A stretch of 64,000 nt of DNA. Source: Symsagittifera roscoffensis (Eukaryota; Xenacoelomorpha; Acoela; Convolutidae). The notes beneath the pieces were generated by a model. It made no database searches, was not told the DNA's origin, and was given only the letters and a program-made list of their open reading frames with translations. The position numbers and the translations under genes are program-made. Shown piece after piece: positions 1 to 9,553 of the stretch. The stretch is from contig NC_087070.1 in the NCBI RefSeq assembly GCF_963678635.1, positions 4,190,539-4,254,538 on the forward strand, read 5' to 3'. Each line of letters starts with the position of its first letter. Positions within the stretch are counted from its first letter, which is position 1.

Positions 1-2349
1 AGAGGGAGAAGATGTTGGAGAAGAAAAATTGTCCAGGGAGTGTGAAGAATGGGATGAAGATTTGGAGGACAGCAGCGACGACCAAGATAGTTTGTGCATG
101 ATACTGGCGGAAGAGAAGATGAGACACCGCGACAGAGAGCTGCAGACGGATCCCTCATCAGGTACATACAACTTGGATCAGCAAGAAGTGCGAGTGCGAG
201 GAGGTGAAGAACTTGAGAAAATTGCAGTATCGAGGAAACCGTTCAGGAAACTATCTTGCAACTCGTATGTCAGAACAGATCTGGTGCCAGAGGACGAGAC
301 GATAGAAAGATCATGAAAATGATAGTGTGCGTTAAGCTGAAAGATGACATCCACAACCCTGGGGAAATGAATGGTCAGATTAAGGCACTAAAGGAACATG
401 TCAAGGCGAGATATAGGCTCTCGGATCTAATAAGGGCCCAAAAGAATGACAAGATGTTAAGCAACCTCTCCAAATGGACCCGGACGGGGTCCAAAGAGAA
501 GGGGGACCTAGAAGAAGACAAATAGAAGATCTTGAGCCAATTCTACAAAGAGAGAAAAGATTTACTCTATCACACAGCTGATGGGGTGTAGCGTACAAGA
601 GAAAAGATGAGGAGAAGATATTACACAAGAATAACCGCATCACATTGCCCCAGTTGTATCAGACCGAAGTGTTATTCAGATCGCACGATCAACTGGGGCA
701 CAAGGGGATATACAAGGTGCAACAGAGAATACTTCGCAGGTTTGACTGGCCAGGATTAAGGAAAGCCTGCGAGAGATGGGTAAATGCATGCCTAGCATGC
801 CTGCAAGTGAAAGACCCAAGGAAGATGAAGTTTCCACTCAAGTCCGTTGAGAGCTCGGAGTTCAACAAAGTCGTGCAAATAGACCACCAAACGATCTGTA
901 TGACAGAGTCAGGATATAACCAGATACTAGTCATAATCGATCATTTCACGAAGCTGGCAGAAGCGGTGCCGTGTCAGACAACCTTGGCAGAGGAAACTTG
1001 TGACCACCTGATAACACATTGGATTTCACGGTATGGCTGTCCCTTGACATTTCAGTCGGACAACGGCAAAGCCTTCGTGGGGGACTTGACGAAAGAATTG
1101 ATGAAGAGGTCTCACATAGCTCAAGCGCACTCAACGACCTACCATCTCCAGACCAACGGGTTGGTAGAGAGGCAGAATAGAACGTTGGTGAACATGCTGA
1201 GGGTATACTGCTCAAAGTACATGACGGATTAGGATAAGTATCTGCCGCAGGTGGTAGGGGCGTACAACAGTACGCAACACTCAACAACAGGAATCAGTCC
1301 CTTCATGATGTTGACGGGCAAGGAAAGAGCAATGCCCCTAACATTCTTTTACCCGGAGTACGAAGGGAAAAAGACGTCGCCTCAAGCTTATGCGAAAGAA
1401 GCGATCAGGAGGAATACCGCGCAAGCACAAATGAGACAGCGCAAGAAATACGATGAGAAGATACTGCAAGCGAAACCATATGCAGTGTGCCAGTACGTGT
1501 GGGTCTTCCAGAGTGTCATACCTCCCAAAGGTACAAAGAAACTACTCAAGAAATGGAGAGGACCGTTCATGGTAACGGAAGTGCACCAACAAGGACGGTT
1601 TTATCGCTTGAGTACTGGGCGTGCAGCGCATTATGAAAACTTGAAACCTCATGTCCCATCCACAGAAGACTGGTGCGTACCGCAGAACATGGAGGGACTC
1701 GAGTACCTATTGGTGGAATCAGCTTGCGAGGTGAATGAAAAAGGCACCAGAGAGAAAAACGATGGCAACGAGGGCTTGAGTCTGGACGACAATAAAAAAA
1801 TAGAAGCGGATTCAGAGGCAGAGTCCTTTGTGGAAGAAGACTGGAACGATCCGGAGCAGGACGAGGTGCCAAAGTGGACGGAACCGGACTTGCCGATAAC
1901 AGCAGGAACCAGGAGCGGTAATCGTAAACGGACGGGCATGAGGTACAATAGGTACGGGGATGACTTCTTAATTGACAAGATAAGGCCTGATGAAGTGGGC
2001 AACAAGTTACTGAGTGTGGGCGAGTTGGTGGCAGACGATGAATGGCAAATCATCAAAAACAGTGAACACTACCCAAAGGAGGACTACTCCACACCAGAAC
2101 AAGAAACAGATCTGGAACAGAGCGAGATAGAGAGGATGGAGAACACGAACCTGAGAATACTAGAGTGGATGCGTGGGGTCAAAAGCGAAGAAGATGAAGG
2201 GCTAAGCATCCAACAGGTCGACGTGTCAGCAGAACAACATGTGAAAACGGAAGATCCCCTCTTCGGTTGGACAGCAACCGACAAGCCGCTAGAAACACCC
2301 CCAGATAATTTAGACCCAGCATCATCGACGGGGACGTCGATAAATATTT

Positions 2350-2361
2350 TTGTCCGGGGAG
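2350..2361 (+). promoter_or_regulatory. Candidate central polypurine tract of element A
   Basis: TTGTCCGGGGAG followed by TGGGGGTAGGA lies inside pol, downstream of the integrase. The same 12-mer occurs at the equivalent place in copy B (23,988-23,999, complement) and next to the 3' LTR of copy B (13,303-13,314, complement). The 3' PPT of A (35,187-35,195) shares its last nine bases. A central PPT would prime a second plus-strand start during reverse transcription. The match is seen directly; the function is inferred. Confidence 0.45.
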
Positions 2362-2523
2362 TGGGGGTAGGACTTACCCACACCGAAAATTTGATGATAA
2401 AGAAACTGAGGGAAGTAAGAGAGACCAACGGACTAGAACTGGGCGAGGAAGAAGCTGAACCTACCTTAGGACGAAACTTCAAAACGAAATTTGAAATCCC
2501 CAATGAATACTCGGAGAACATCC

Positions 2524-2945
2524 TGAGAACGGACAGCGACTTCATTCTGTCAGACAGGACTAGCGCGATCTGTATAACGGCGGACATGAGCTTCAAATCG
2601 AGACTGGAGGCCGACTTCAAGAGAGAATACCAGAACGTGGATTTTCTGTTCAGACAGAGACCGGGGCTGGGAGGAATGGCTGCGTTTCCCCCATCAGTGG
2701 CACAAGTCCCGGGCAAATATCTGTACTTTCTAGTGACGAGGGTCAATGAAAGGAATACGATAGATCCTGAGCACGTGATGTTAGCACTAACGAGGCTGAG
2801 GGATTTCATGATTGAAAGAGGGATAATGGAGGTCTCGATGCCAGTTTATGACCCAAACAGGGGCAAGCTGAGCCCAAGGGAGTTGTATGCCATCCTACAC
2901 GTGGTCTTCGCAGAAACAGAGATTATGGTACACCTACGCAAGAAG
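2524..2945 (+). other. TARG1/OARD1-like macrodomain at the C-terminus of element A pol
   Basis: About 140 codons align along their length with the ALC1/TARG1-type macrodomain (human OARD1). The shared pattern is: start DSDFILSD, strand AICITADMSF, helix LEADFKREY, strand KYLYFLVTR, helix MLALTRLRDFMIERG, strand EVSMPVYD, and the final helix and strand FAETEIMVHL (OARD1: FEATDIKITVYTL). The family binds ADP-ribose, and TARG1 removes ADP-ribose from glutamate. In OARD1 the loop after SMP is GCGLDRL, containing the catalytic Asp. Here it is YDPNRGKL in both copies, so the catalytic Asp and the glycine loop are lost. The catalytic Lys position reads LVTR here and LVTK in copy B. A binding or purely structural role is more likely than hydrolysis; that is inference. 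Confidence 0.75.
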
Positions 2946-2966
2946 TACTACTTGAGTATCGCCTGA

Positions 2967-3464
2967 GCTACGAGTGGACAACGGAGGTCTCGAGTTGGTG
3001 TACATGTGGATCTTGAGTGAGGGTACATGGGGACCTCGGGGCAGGTAGATGGATTTTAACGTGATTGGCATGACAATTATAATTTAAAAAATGATGGTGC
3101 TAAAACATTAGATGAATCTGCATGCTCTTAAAAACTTCCAATTGAATTATTTTAGTAAAACGGACGAAGGGATAAAGTTTTAACTACAATAATGGGGGGG
3201 TTTTAGGTTAGGAATATGACACCTTTGTCTAAAAAGTGGATTTTACTTTCAGGTTGAATTGATCAAACCAAAGTTGACTACTAAAACACACTCATTGGAA
3301 AGAGAATAGAAAATCTTGAACAAAGTTGACGATCAGAAACATTCGGAAGAGATTTCTCAAGTACTCAACTTGGTACGTGATTCAAGAGTGGTGCGGTAAT
3401 TCACGATTTGGTTCGGTAATTCACGAGTTGGTTGGTGCGGGAGATAATCTAGAAGTTGTAAAAA
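2967..3464 (+). other. Non-coding spacer between pol and the extra ORFs (element A)
   Basis: About 500 bases without a usable ORF separate pol from the first extra gene. Copy B has a spacer of similar length at the same place (22,905-23,390). This is where env-carrying retroelements place sequence for a second, spliced or internally initiated mRNA. I see no clear promoter in it. Confidence 0.5.
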
Positions 3465-4370
3465 ATGGCAGATCGATTTTGGAAGTCCATGCCTGCGGCA
3501 CTGAAGAGGCCGACGCTCGATGAGTTATACAGGCGTTTGAGGGACCTGGACTACATCCCAGTGGACGAGAGGATGGCAGTGATGTTGAATGCCATCCTGC
3601 AATTAGAGGAGCAAGGTGAGTGCAGGGAATCCGAGACCGAAGCTGTCTTGATGGTCGGCTACACCACGGAAGGTATATCCAACTAGGAACAGACGAGATG
3701 GCTAACCTGGAACGTGGATTGGGGGGTGAGAGGATTCGACTTGGCGAGGAATCCTGGCTTAGGCAACAACACTGAGTACGGCGCGGGAGAATTCCCATTG
3801 CCGGTCAGACCGTCAGCAAGTTCGGCTAGCCAGTCCACGAGCAGGCCACCTTCCATGACGAGAGCTTAGCAAACGGAAGAGACGTATCTTGATCTCAGCA
3901 ACTTGAAAAGGGAACTCGAGAGGGCACAGAGGGGAAAGAACAAAGCGAATCTTGACCGAGATAGCGCGAAACTCGAGAGAAATCAAGCGAATCTGGAGAG
4001 GGACCAGGTGATCCTTGAGAGGGATCAGGCGCGTCGTGACCTTGAGATGTTGAGAGCAGAACACCAGCAGGAGCAGAGGGTGCGAGAGAACGCGGCGAAT
4101 TGCGAGCAGTTGAAGTCGGAACTTGAAAGGATCCAGAGGCGACAACGAGAGCTCGACCAACAAAAGCAAAAGGAAACCAGGATGTCGGAACGAGCTGTTG
4201 CGAGCTCAAGGCCGGAGTTGCGTATGGAGGTGAATGAGGCTCCCAGGTCGAAGGGGAGATTCAACTTGGACCGTGCGGCTCAAGAACACATAAACGAGGG
4301 GTTGGAGATATGGATACCAACCGAACCAGCATCCTCCCTGCGCGGTTCAGAGACGACGCAACCGATATGA
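3465..4370 (+). pseudogene. Element A extra ORF 1: small helical domain plus charged coiled coil
   Basis: Residues coded at 3465-3686 (LDELYRRLRDLDY, then EAVLMVGYTTEG) match the N-terminus of copy B 22,904-22,203 (LDEIYQRLIDCDF, then EVVLMLAFGESG). A stop at 3684-3686 and a frame change separate this from 3903-4370, which codes a long run of Glu/Arg/Lys/Gln heptads typical of a coiled coil. Copy B has the same two-part layout in one ORF. I do not recognise the family. The coiled coil suggests oligomerisation or a structural role. It is the first gene after the non-coding spacer. Confidence 0.6.
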
Positions 4371-4546
4371 CCGTTGATGGACGTGGCACTGGCGGGATAC
4401 ACCCCGAGCTCAACCACGAGCAGCAGTCAGGTGAGCGGGAGCTCGTCGCGTCTTAAGGAATTACACGAGAAGCTACAGCTGAGAAGTCGCGAAAGTCCAG
4501 CTCGAGTGGAGGTACCCCGACTTGGAGAGAGCAACCGGTCAGGAGC

Positions 4547-5518
4547 GTGGTGATCGCAAGCTACAAGAAGAACACGGAGGGCAGATACCACCGGCACAAT
4601 CGCATGGATTGGAACGCGGCGCAGCGGGCGAGAAGGGATTGCCTCCATGATGCGTCCTGGGTTGAATACTACACACCGCCGCGAATACCTGAGGGTGCAG
4701 TTCATCTGATCGTAGGGGACAGCCTGATACGGGTGCTGACCCGAATCCAGTCGCACTGGCAGACTGGAGTCTTAAGTTTTTCCGGAGCCGCAACGCCGCA
4801 GATGTTGGCATCACTCGAGATGGTAGGGATGGCTAAGATGTACACAGTGACCCTGATGATGGGCACCAATGATGTGTCCAGAGGGGAATTAAGGAAAGTC
4901 ATGAGACTATACGACAAAATGAGCTGCATCTTGGAGGAGTTGCGGATTCAGATGGATCCCGCCATACTCACCGTTTGCACCATCCCTTACAGCATGATGG
5001 CTGACCAACATGCGATGGAGATGAACGAGAAAGTGCGGGTACTGAACGGGATAATCAAGCAGATACATCAAAGGAGCGTTCTCCCCATCAGGTTGTTGGA
5101 CGTAGCCGACCAGATGGAGCAGTCCTTGGCAGAAGATGCGTCCTCAGATGGAATCCACTTCGACAGGCCTAGGGGCGTGGAGTGGTTGAATGATGTCTTC
5201 CAGAGGCACATAAATGAGTTGGAGGCAGACTTGCTTGAGATGGCCCGATTCACATTCGGTCCACCCCCAAATCCCCCTTTCCTTGCCACAAGACCCCTGT
5301 CCAGTCGCCTGAGATTGGGAGTCAACTCAAGAGACAGCTCGAGAAGCAGCCGGACCAGACTACCGGGTTCCACGCCAATGGAAGCTGAAGAAGCGGAGTC
5401 ATCAACGCGCCAGAGTTCAGTCGTATCCTCAGCGGTAGTGGTAGAGGATAAGAGAGTAGAGAAGACAGCGGAGGCTAGTCGGACGCGGTATTTGGAGAAG
5501 GTGAAGGAGTTGGTCTAG
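4547..5518 (+). CDS. Element A extra ORF 2: SGNH/GDSL-type hydrolase
   Basis: The protein shows the SGNH blocks in order: block I HLIVGDSL (4702-4725, nucleophile Ser), block II Gly in SFSGAAT, block III MGTNDVSR (near 4858, oxyanion Asn), and block V SDGIHF (near 5143, Asp and His of the triad). All four catalytic positions are present. The family hydrolyses esters such as acetyl groups on sugars or lipids; the substrate cannot be read from sequence. A low-complexity Ser/Arg tail follows the domain. The ORF opens at a GTG. The homologous region begins near the ATG at 4603 (MDWNAA, matching MSWNPA in copy B), so the true start is uncertain and may lie upstream in another frame. No stop interrupts the domain in this copy. 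Confidence 0.85.
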   Translation: MVIASYKKNTEGRYHRHNRMDWNAAQRARRDCLHDASWVEYYTPPRIPEGAVHLIVGDSLIRVLTRIQSHWQTGVLSFSGAATPQMLASLEMVGMAKMYTVTLMMGTNDVSRGELRKVMRLYDKMSCILEELRIQMDPAILTVCTIPYSMMADQHAMEMNEKVRVLNGIIKQIHQRSVLPIRLLDVADQMEQSLAEDASSDGIHFDRPRGVEWLNDVFQRHINELEADLLEMARFTFGPPPNPPFLATRPLSSRLRLGVNSRDSSRSSRTRLPGSTPMEAEEAESSTRQSSVVSSAVVVEDKRVEKTAEASRTRYLEKVKELV

Positions 5519-5541
5519 AGGATCTGGTATGCAGACAAGAG

Positions 5542-7010
5542 TTGGCAGAAGTCCTGGGGCTCAAGCATGTGTCACACGAGGACATGAGTCGACACCAGTG
5601 CGTAGACTGGTTAAAGGACCACGAAGCACATTTCTCAAGAGCAAGAATGATGAGGACGGCTGATCTGACTCGGATTCCCACGAAATCAGTCATGGGACCG
5701 ATAAATTACAGACCTCTCAAGTTGCTGGGGAGTCCGGGACTCATAGTGGAGCCACCTAAGCACAGAACAAGTATCGCCAGAATCAGATTGGCGACTCCTG
5801 CACAGTTGAGGGTGGTGGACAAGCTACTGGATCCAAGGGAGATGGAATTGCCAGACGCGGCTTACGAGGCTGCGAAGTTGGCAGATGACCCAAGATATGG
5901 GAAACCCTGTGGCAATGCTCAATTAGCCAAGACACTGGCAGTGTATGACAGAGCAGATCCAGCGGCCGCGAGAGTGATCATTGTGACGGGATCGGACTTC
6001 GAAGGAACGTCTCCCAAGTTATTTTGGCCAGAAACTCTAGTTTACTCGCTGCCGGGTGCAGAGTTGAACCAGATGTTGACCTTGGTGGTGGCGATAAAGT
6101 CGGAATTGCCTTGCGAACCAGAGCTGCTGCTGTTCGCGGGAATGAATGATCACCTGCATGCGGCTGGGCTTCTAGAGCAGCTGAAAGGGGACGAGCCTAC
6201 GCCAAAGAAAATATGGGAGGCCATCCAGACGCTGTTTGCCGCGATGAATGAGGTACAGGAAAACGTCAGTTCGCGATTTGGATCCAAAACCAAGGTGGTA
6301 TTCACGACATCCCCCGGATACGCAAGCATGCCCCCTGCTCTGCAGTTTGTGTATGCTATTTTGATTCTGATAGCTGAAGGGAACGCATGGCGGATCCTGA
6401 TGTCAGCTCCCAACCGAGAGCTGGAATCTACGAACTTGAGATTACGGAAGTCAGAACTTGTGGCGGCGTGGGCGGACGTATCCCATGCCTTCAGGGGATT
6501 CTATGAATTAGCAGATATACTCATTGTGCTGGATGAGGTCCTCTTACTTGAGATCTCGAACTTTGCCAGGCAGCTGAAATTCAGTCCGACAATAGGGGAT
6601 GACCACCCGATAATAAGTCACCTGACAGCCAGCTTGTGGTTCCGATACATGGACGTGACTATCACGAGTTCCACGAGCAAATCAAAGGGACCAAGCAACG
6701 AAAGGAAGAACGTGGCTGCGACTGAGAAGCAACTGGAGTCAATGGTGTATCGACTAATGCAAGAGAGAGGCAGGTGGCCGTTCTTAACACCCAGACTCGA
6801 GAATGCTACTGACAAGATAAGATAGAGTGCCCCACCTCTCGTGAAGCAGATCTGGGAATTTCTCGAGGATTAATTGGAGGTAGCCGAGAGCAGGGAGATG
6901 ACGGTGGCCTGGTTTGTCACGGCAGCTAATGAGGTCACCATTGGAGGATTCTGGTGGGAGCATGCAAAAGGTGAGCTGAGGAAGAGGAGAGATCACGAGA
7001 TACTGTAATT
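5542..7010 (+). pseudogene. Element A extra ORF 3: degenerate SGNH-like protein
   Basis: The open part runs 5542-6825, opening at a TTG, so its real start is unclear. It aligns with copy B 20,965-19,326. Two landmarks recall an SGNH fold: IIVTGSDFEGT at the block I position (LIVASSNYLYT in B, so no nucleophile motif) and LLLFAGMNDHLHAAG at block III (VIVVAGSNDHL in B). A hydrophobic core (SPGYASMPPALQFVYAI) and a helical C-terminal half follow. A TAG at 6823-6825 and further stops (near 6870 and 7007) interrupt a tail that still resembles copy B. I infer a second, probably non-catalytic SGNH-like protein; the exact family is not recognised. Confidence 0.55.
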
Positions 7011-7093
7011 CTTGAGTCCTTGTTGGGAGAAGAGATACATGGCTGGAGTGTTTTGTGCAAAAGAGACCATTTTCAGGGCCTGAACTCTTGAAC

Positions 7094-7850
7094 ATGCCCA
7101 TAAGCCTCTTGCTAGCCCTATACTTAGCTTACCCGAGATACCTGTTTAACATGGGACCAGCGTATAGGAGACACTTCGGATTGATGGATATCTGGCGCTG
7201 GTGCTCCTAAATCATGGCGAATTGGTGTCATTCCATCGGCTGATGAAATATGGAGAACCCCTGTCGATGGGAAAAACCCACTCGAGCATAGACACTTATT
7301 CATACAAGTGCGCGGCGGAGCTGAAGACGTTGCTGGTGGAATACCTACTGATGCAGAACCGACACATGACCGGTAAAGAGAAGAACCCGAAGACCAGAGA
7401 GGAATGGAGGGAAGCGAATGGTGGTATCCCTCTACTGACGGATCTATGCCTGGCGATGAGGTCATACCCGGTGGGAATGATCAGGGGACTAGAGGAAGTT
7501 GTGACTTGTATCTACAGGCCAGCGGTGACATACGCCTTTCCGGACCCTCTAGTGGCTGCATACCGCCATTCAGTAGTGCACGTGAGCTTAATAAGCGTGT
7601 TGGATGGGACGGCGCTGAACTGGTGTCAACAGGAGGTGCTCAGGGCGCGGATGAGTAACACAGTGCTCTTTGGGCAGGTGAAAGATCCCGAGTTGGTGGT
7701 ATTCAATTTCCGGGGGCAACTGCAGTGCAGGATGGGGGAAAACCTGAAGGCCCCATAGAGACGTATACCAAGTTTTGGAACCTGAATCCCCTGACGGCGA
7801 ACGGACAGGAGATCCTTGGAAAAAGAGCTTTGAGTTGGTAAAGAAGGAGC
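7094..7850 (+). pseudogene. Element A extra ORF 4: unknown conserved protein
   Basis: It begins at ATG 7094 with a short hydrophobic stretch (MPISLLLALYLAY; copy B has LSIGLIFALYVTF). A frame change before 7201 leads into the main open part, 7201-7758. Shared landmarks with copy B 19,211-18,372 are: LLVEYLLMQNRHMTG / LLLQYLLQQNRSVTG, GGIPLLTDLCLAMR / CGLPLLTDLAVMMR, and VYGPVMSFAFPD-type segments followed by ALNW / VLNW. After the TAG at 7756-7758 homology continues in another frame (FWNLNPL / LWNLRPV). I do not recognise the family. The hydrophobic N-terminus is too short to claim a signal peptide. Confidence 0.5.
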
Positions 7851-7861
7851 TGGAGGCGACA

Positions 7862-9544
7862 CTGGAGAAGGAAGTCTTACCCGCAACCATTCCTGAGTTT
7901 CCGACAGTCAGGACAATGACCCTGGGGATGAACAGCCGCCTGGTAGTACCATCCCTATTCGCGAGAGCTACGGTAGAGAAACAGCAAGTGGATTTCACTG
8001 ATGGCTGGCCTCCCTTGTTCATTGGATATACGGCGGCGGTCTATTTCCACACCTGCGATATCAAGATTAACTCATGGACGACTCAAGCCAAGAAAATGAG
8101 AGGCTCAATGCCTCCAAAATTCGAGGTGCGGGAAATCTTGAGAACGCTTGATCGGGACGAGCCTGGAGAATTGATTACCGATATGGGATGATGGAAGGAT
8201 GATCGTAGAAGAGGGACACATTGCGCTGAAGGACGAGATGAAGTTTGCCACGAGGAAGTATCGAGCACCTTGCGGATTGGAACAGGTGGAAATGAGGCAA
8301 GAAGGGAAAGAGCTGGATGCGGCAGGCTCGTTGTATGTAGCCCTGACGGAGTATAAAAAGCAAGACCCCGCGACACCCTCACCCCTGTCGGTGGGCAGTC
8401 TAGGAGACAAGAGAAGTGGCCCTGTAGAGGATCGATTTAGGAAGATACTCGAGAGAAGACAATCTGAGTCGGGAGAAGAGAGCATGGACGAAACTCTCAG
8501 CGAAACGGGGGAGGAAATGGAAGTGGGGAATACGCCTGAGCCGAAACCAGGAGAGGTGGATTTCACCGCCCAGGAGCTGCTGCGGGACTTGAGCGGAGAC
8601 GATTGGGTGGACAGTGCCACACCACCACTGACCTCATCCCCCCGTAAGAACCTGGAACTACCACTGACAAGTGAAACTTCCAACATGGGGATGATACTCT
8701 TGAGTGCTGAGGAGACGCAAAAGAATACATTTGAGGGGAACAAAGATATGTTTCTGGGGACTCTAGATGAGAAGGCTTGGCGGGATTTCTTGAGTGAATT
8801 TGATCGGGAGATGAAGAGCGAGACCACGCTAGATTACTTTAAGGAAGAACTGTGGAACACGATGGCCAAGTTTGGATAACCAGTGTTGATGGCCACCGGA
8901 CTGGATGAGAAAGCAAGAAAGGAGTTGCTGAGCAAGATGGTCAAGTTGAGGGAGACGCGACGGAAGACCAAAGACGATGAATGTACAGACGGCTCTACTC
9001 TGAAGAAAAAGACTGATGATAAAATAATTAAGACTGAAGGGGAGGATAAGGTTAAGACTAGTAATATGATTACTAATATCCTTAAGGCTCGAGCAGGGGG
9101 AGGCACGAGTTGGAAGGGTCAGAACGGGACGGAGAGATCGAATCTGTGATGGTAGTGACGACAACCCCAAGCAAAGGTATGAAGTCTCGAAAAAGGAAGC
9201 GCGAGATGGAGGAGTTGAGCAGCCCGTCGGTGGATGCTGTTTCGGAGAAGAACTTGAGGGAGACCGCCCCCATGATATTGGCTTGGTGGAAGACGACAGC
9301 CTACAAGAGTAGCTCCGGATCAAGGAGGCTAACTGAAATAGGGAAAAAAATTGTGGCCTCGACAAGTCTGGTAACGGAGGAGGACTTCAAACCTCAGAAG
9401 GCAGGTTCGAAAAAGGGTTCGACGAGTGGACAAACCTGGGAAGTGGATGTGAGCAGAGAATGGATCTCGGGCGAACATCAGGTTGTTGGCAAACAAGTGT
9501 CCAATGACCCTCTTGAGAAGAACGCGACGAGGAATACGGCTTGA
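7862..9544 (+). pseudogene. Element A extra ORF 5: long unknown acidic protein, broken
   Basis: Four open pieces (7775-8191, 8199-8879, 8883-9149, 9110-9544) follow each other with stops or frame changes between them. They align in order with the single 700-codon ORF of copy B at 18,353-16,251. The clearest match is FLGTLDEKAWRDF with FLSTLPEEEWERY. The middle is acidic and Ser/Thr-rich, and the later part is basic. Compared with B, some 180 codons of the C-terminal third are missing or unrecognisable here. I see no known domain. Confidence 0.5.
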
Positions 9545-9553
9545 CCTTGGTGG

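Larger units (their letters stand above)
1..2966 (+). pseudogene. pol: Element A pol, 3' part: integrase, GPF/Y region and C-terminal macrodomain
   Basis: An acidic linker (29-316) and a linker before the integrase (256-525) lie in different frames, separated by a frameshift near 300 and stops near 525 and 590. The integrase follows from 645: an HHCC zinc module (SHDQLGH, later CLAC), then catalytic Asp at 882-884, Asp at 1059-1061 (QSDNGKAF) and Glu at 1167-1169 (LVERQNR). An in-frame TAG at 1230-1232 stands where copy B has Trp. The reading frame then runs 1251-2966 through a GPF/Y segment (KKWRGPFMV), a long acidic spacer, the conserved block FVRGVGVGLTHT near 2350, and a macrodomain at about 2524-2945. 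The protein would insert cDNA into the genome. With the stop and frameshifts it is a pseudogene. Confidence 0.9.

Noticed and set aside
7094-7850. Envelope glycoprotein for extra ORF 4
   Set aside because: There is no C-terminal membrane anchor, no cleavage site and no fusion-peptide-like segment. The hydrophobic N-terminus is too short to be decisive.
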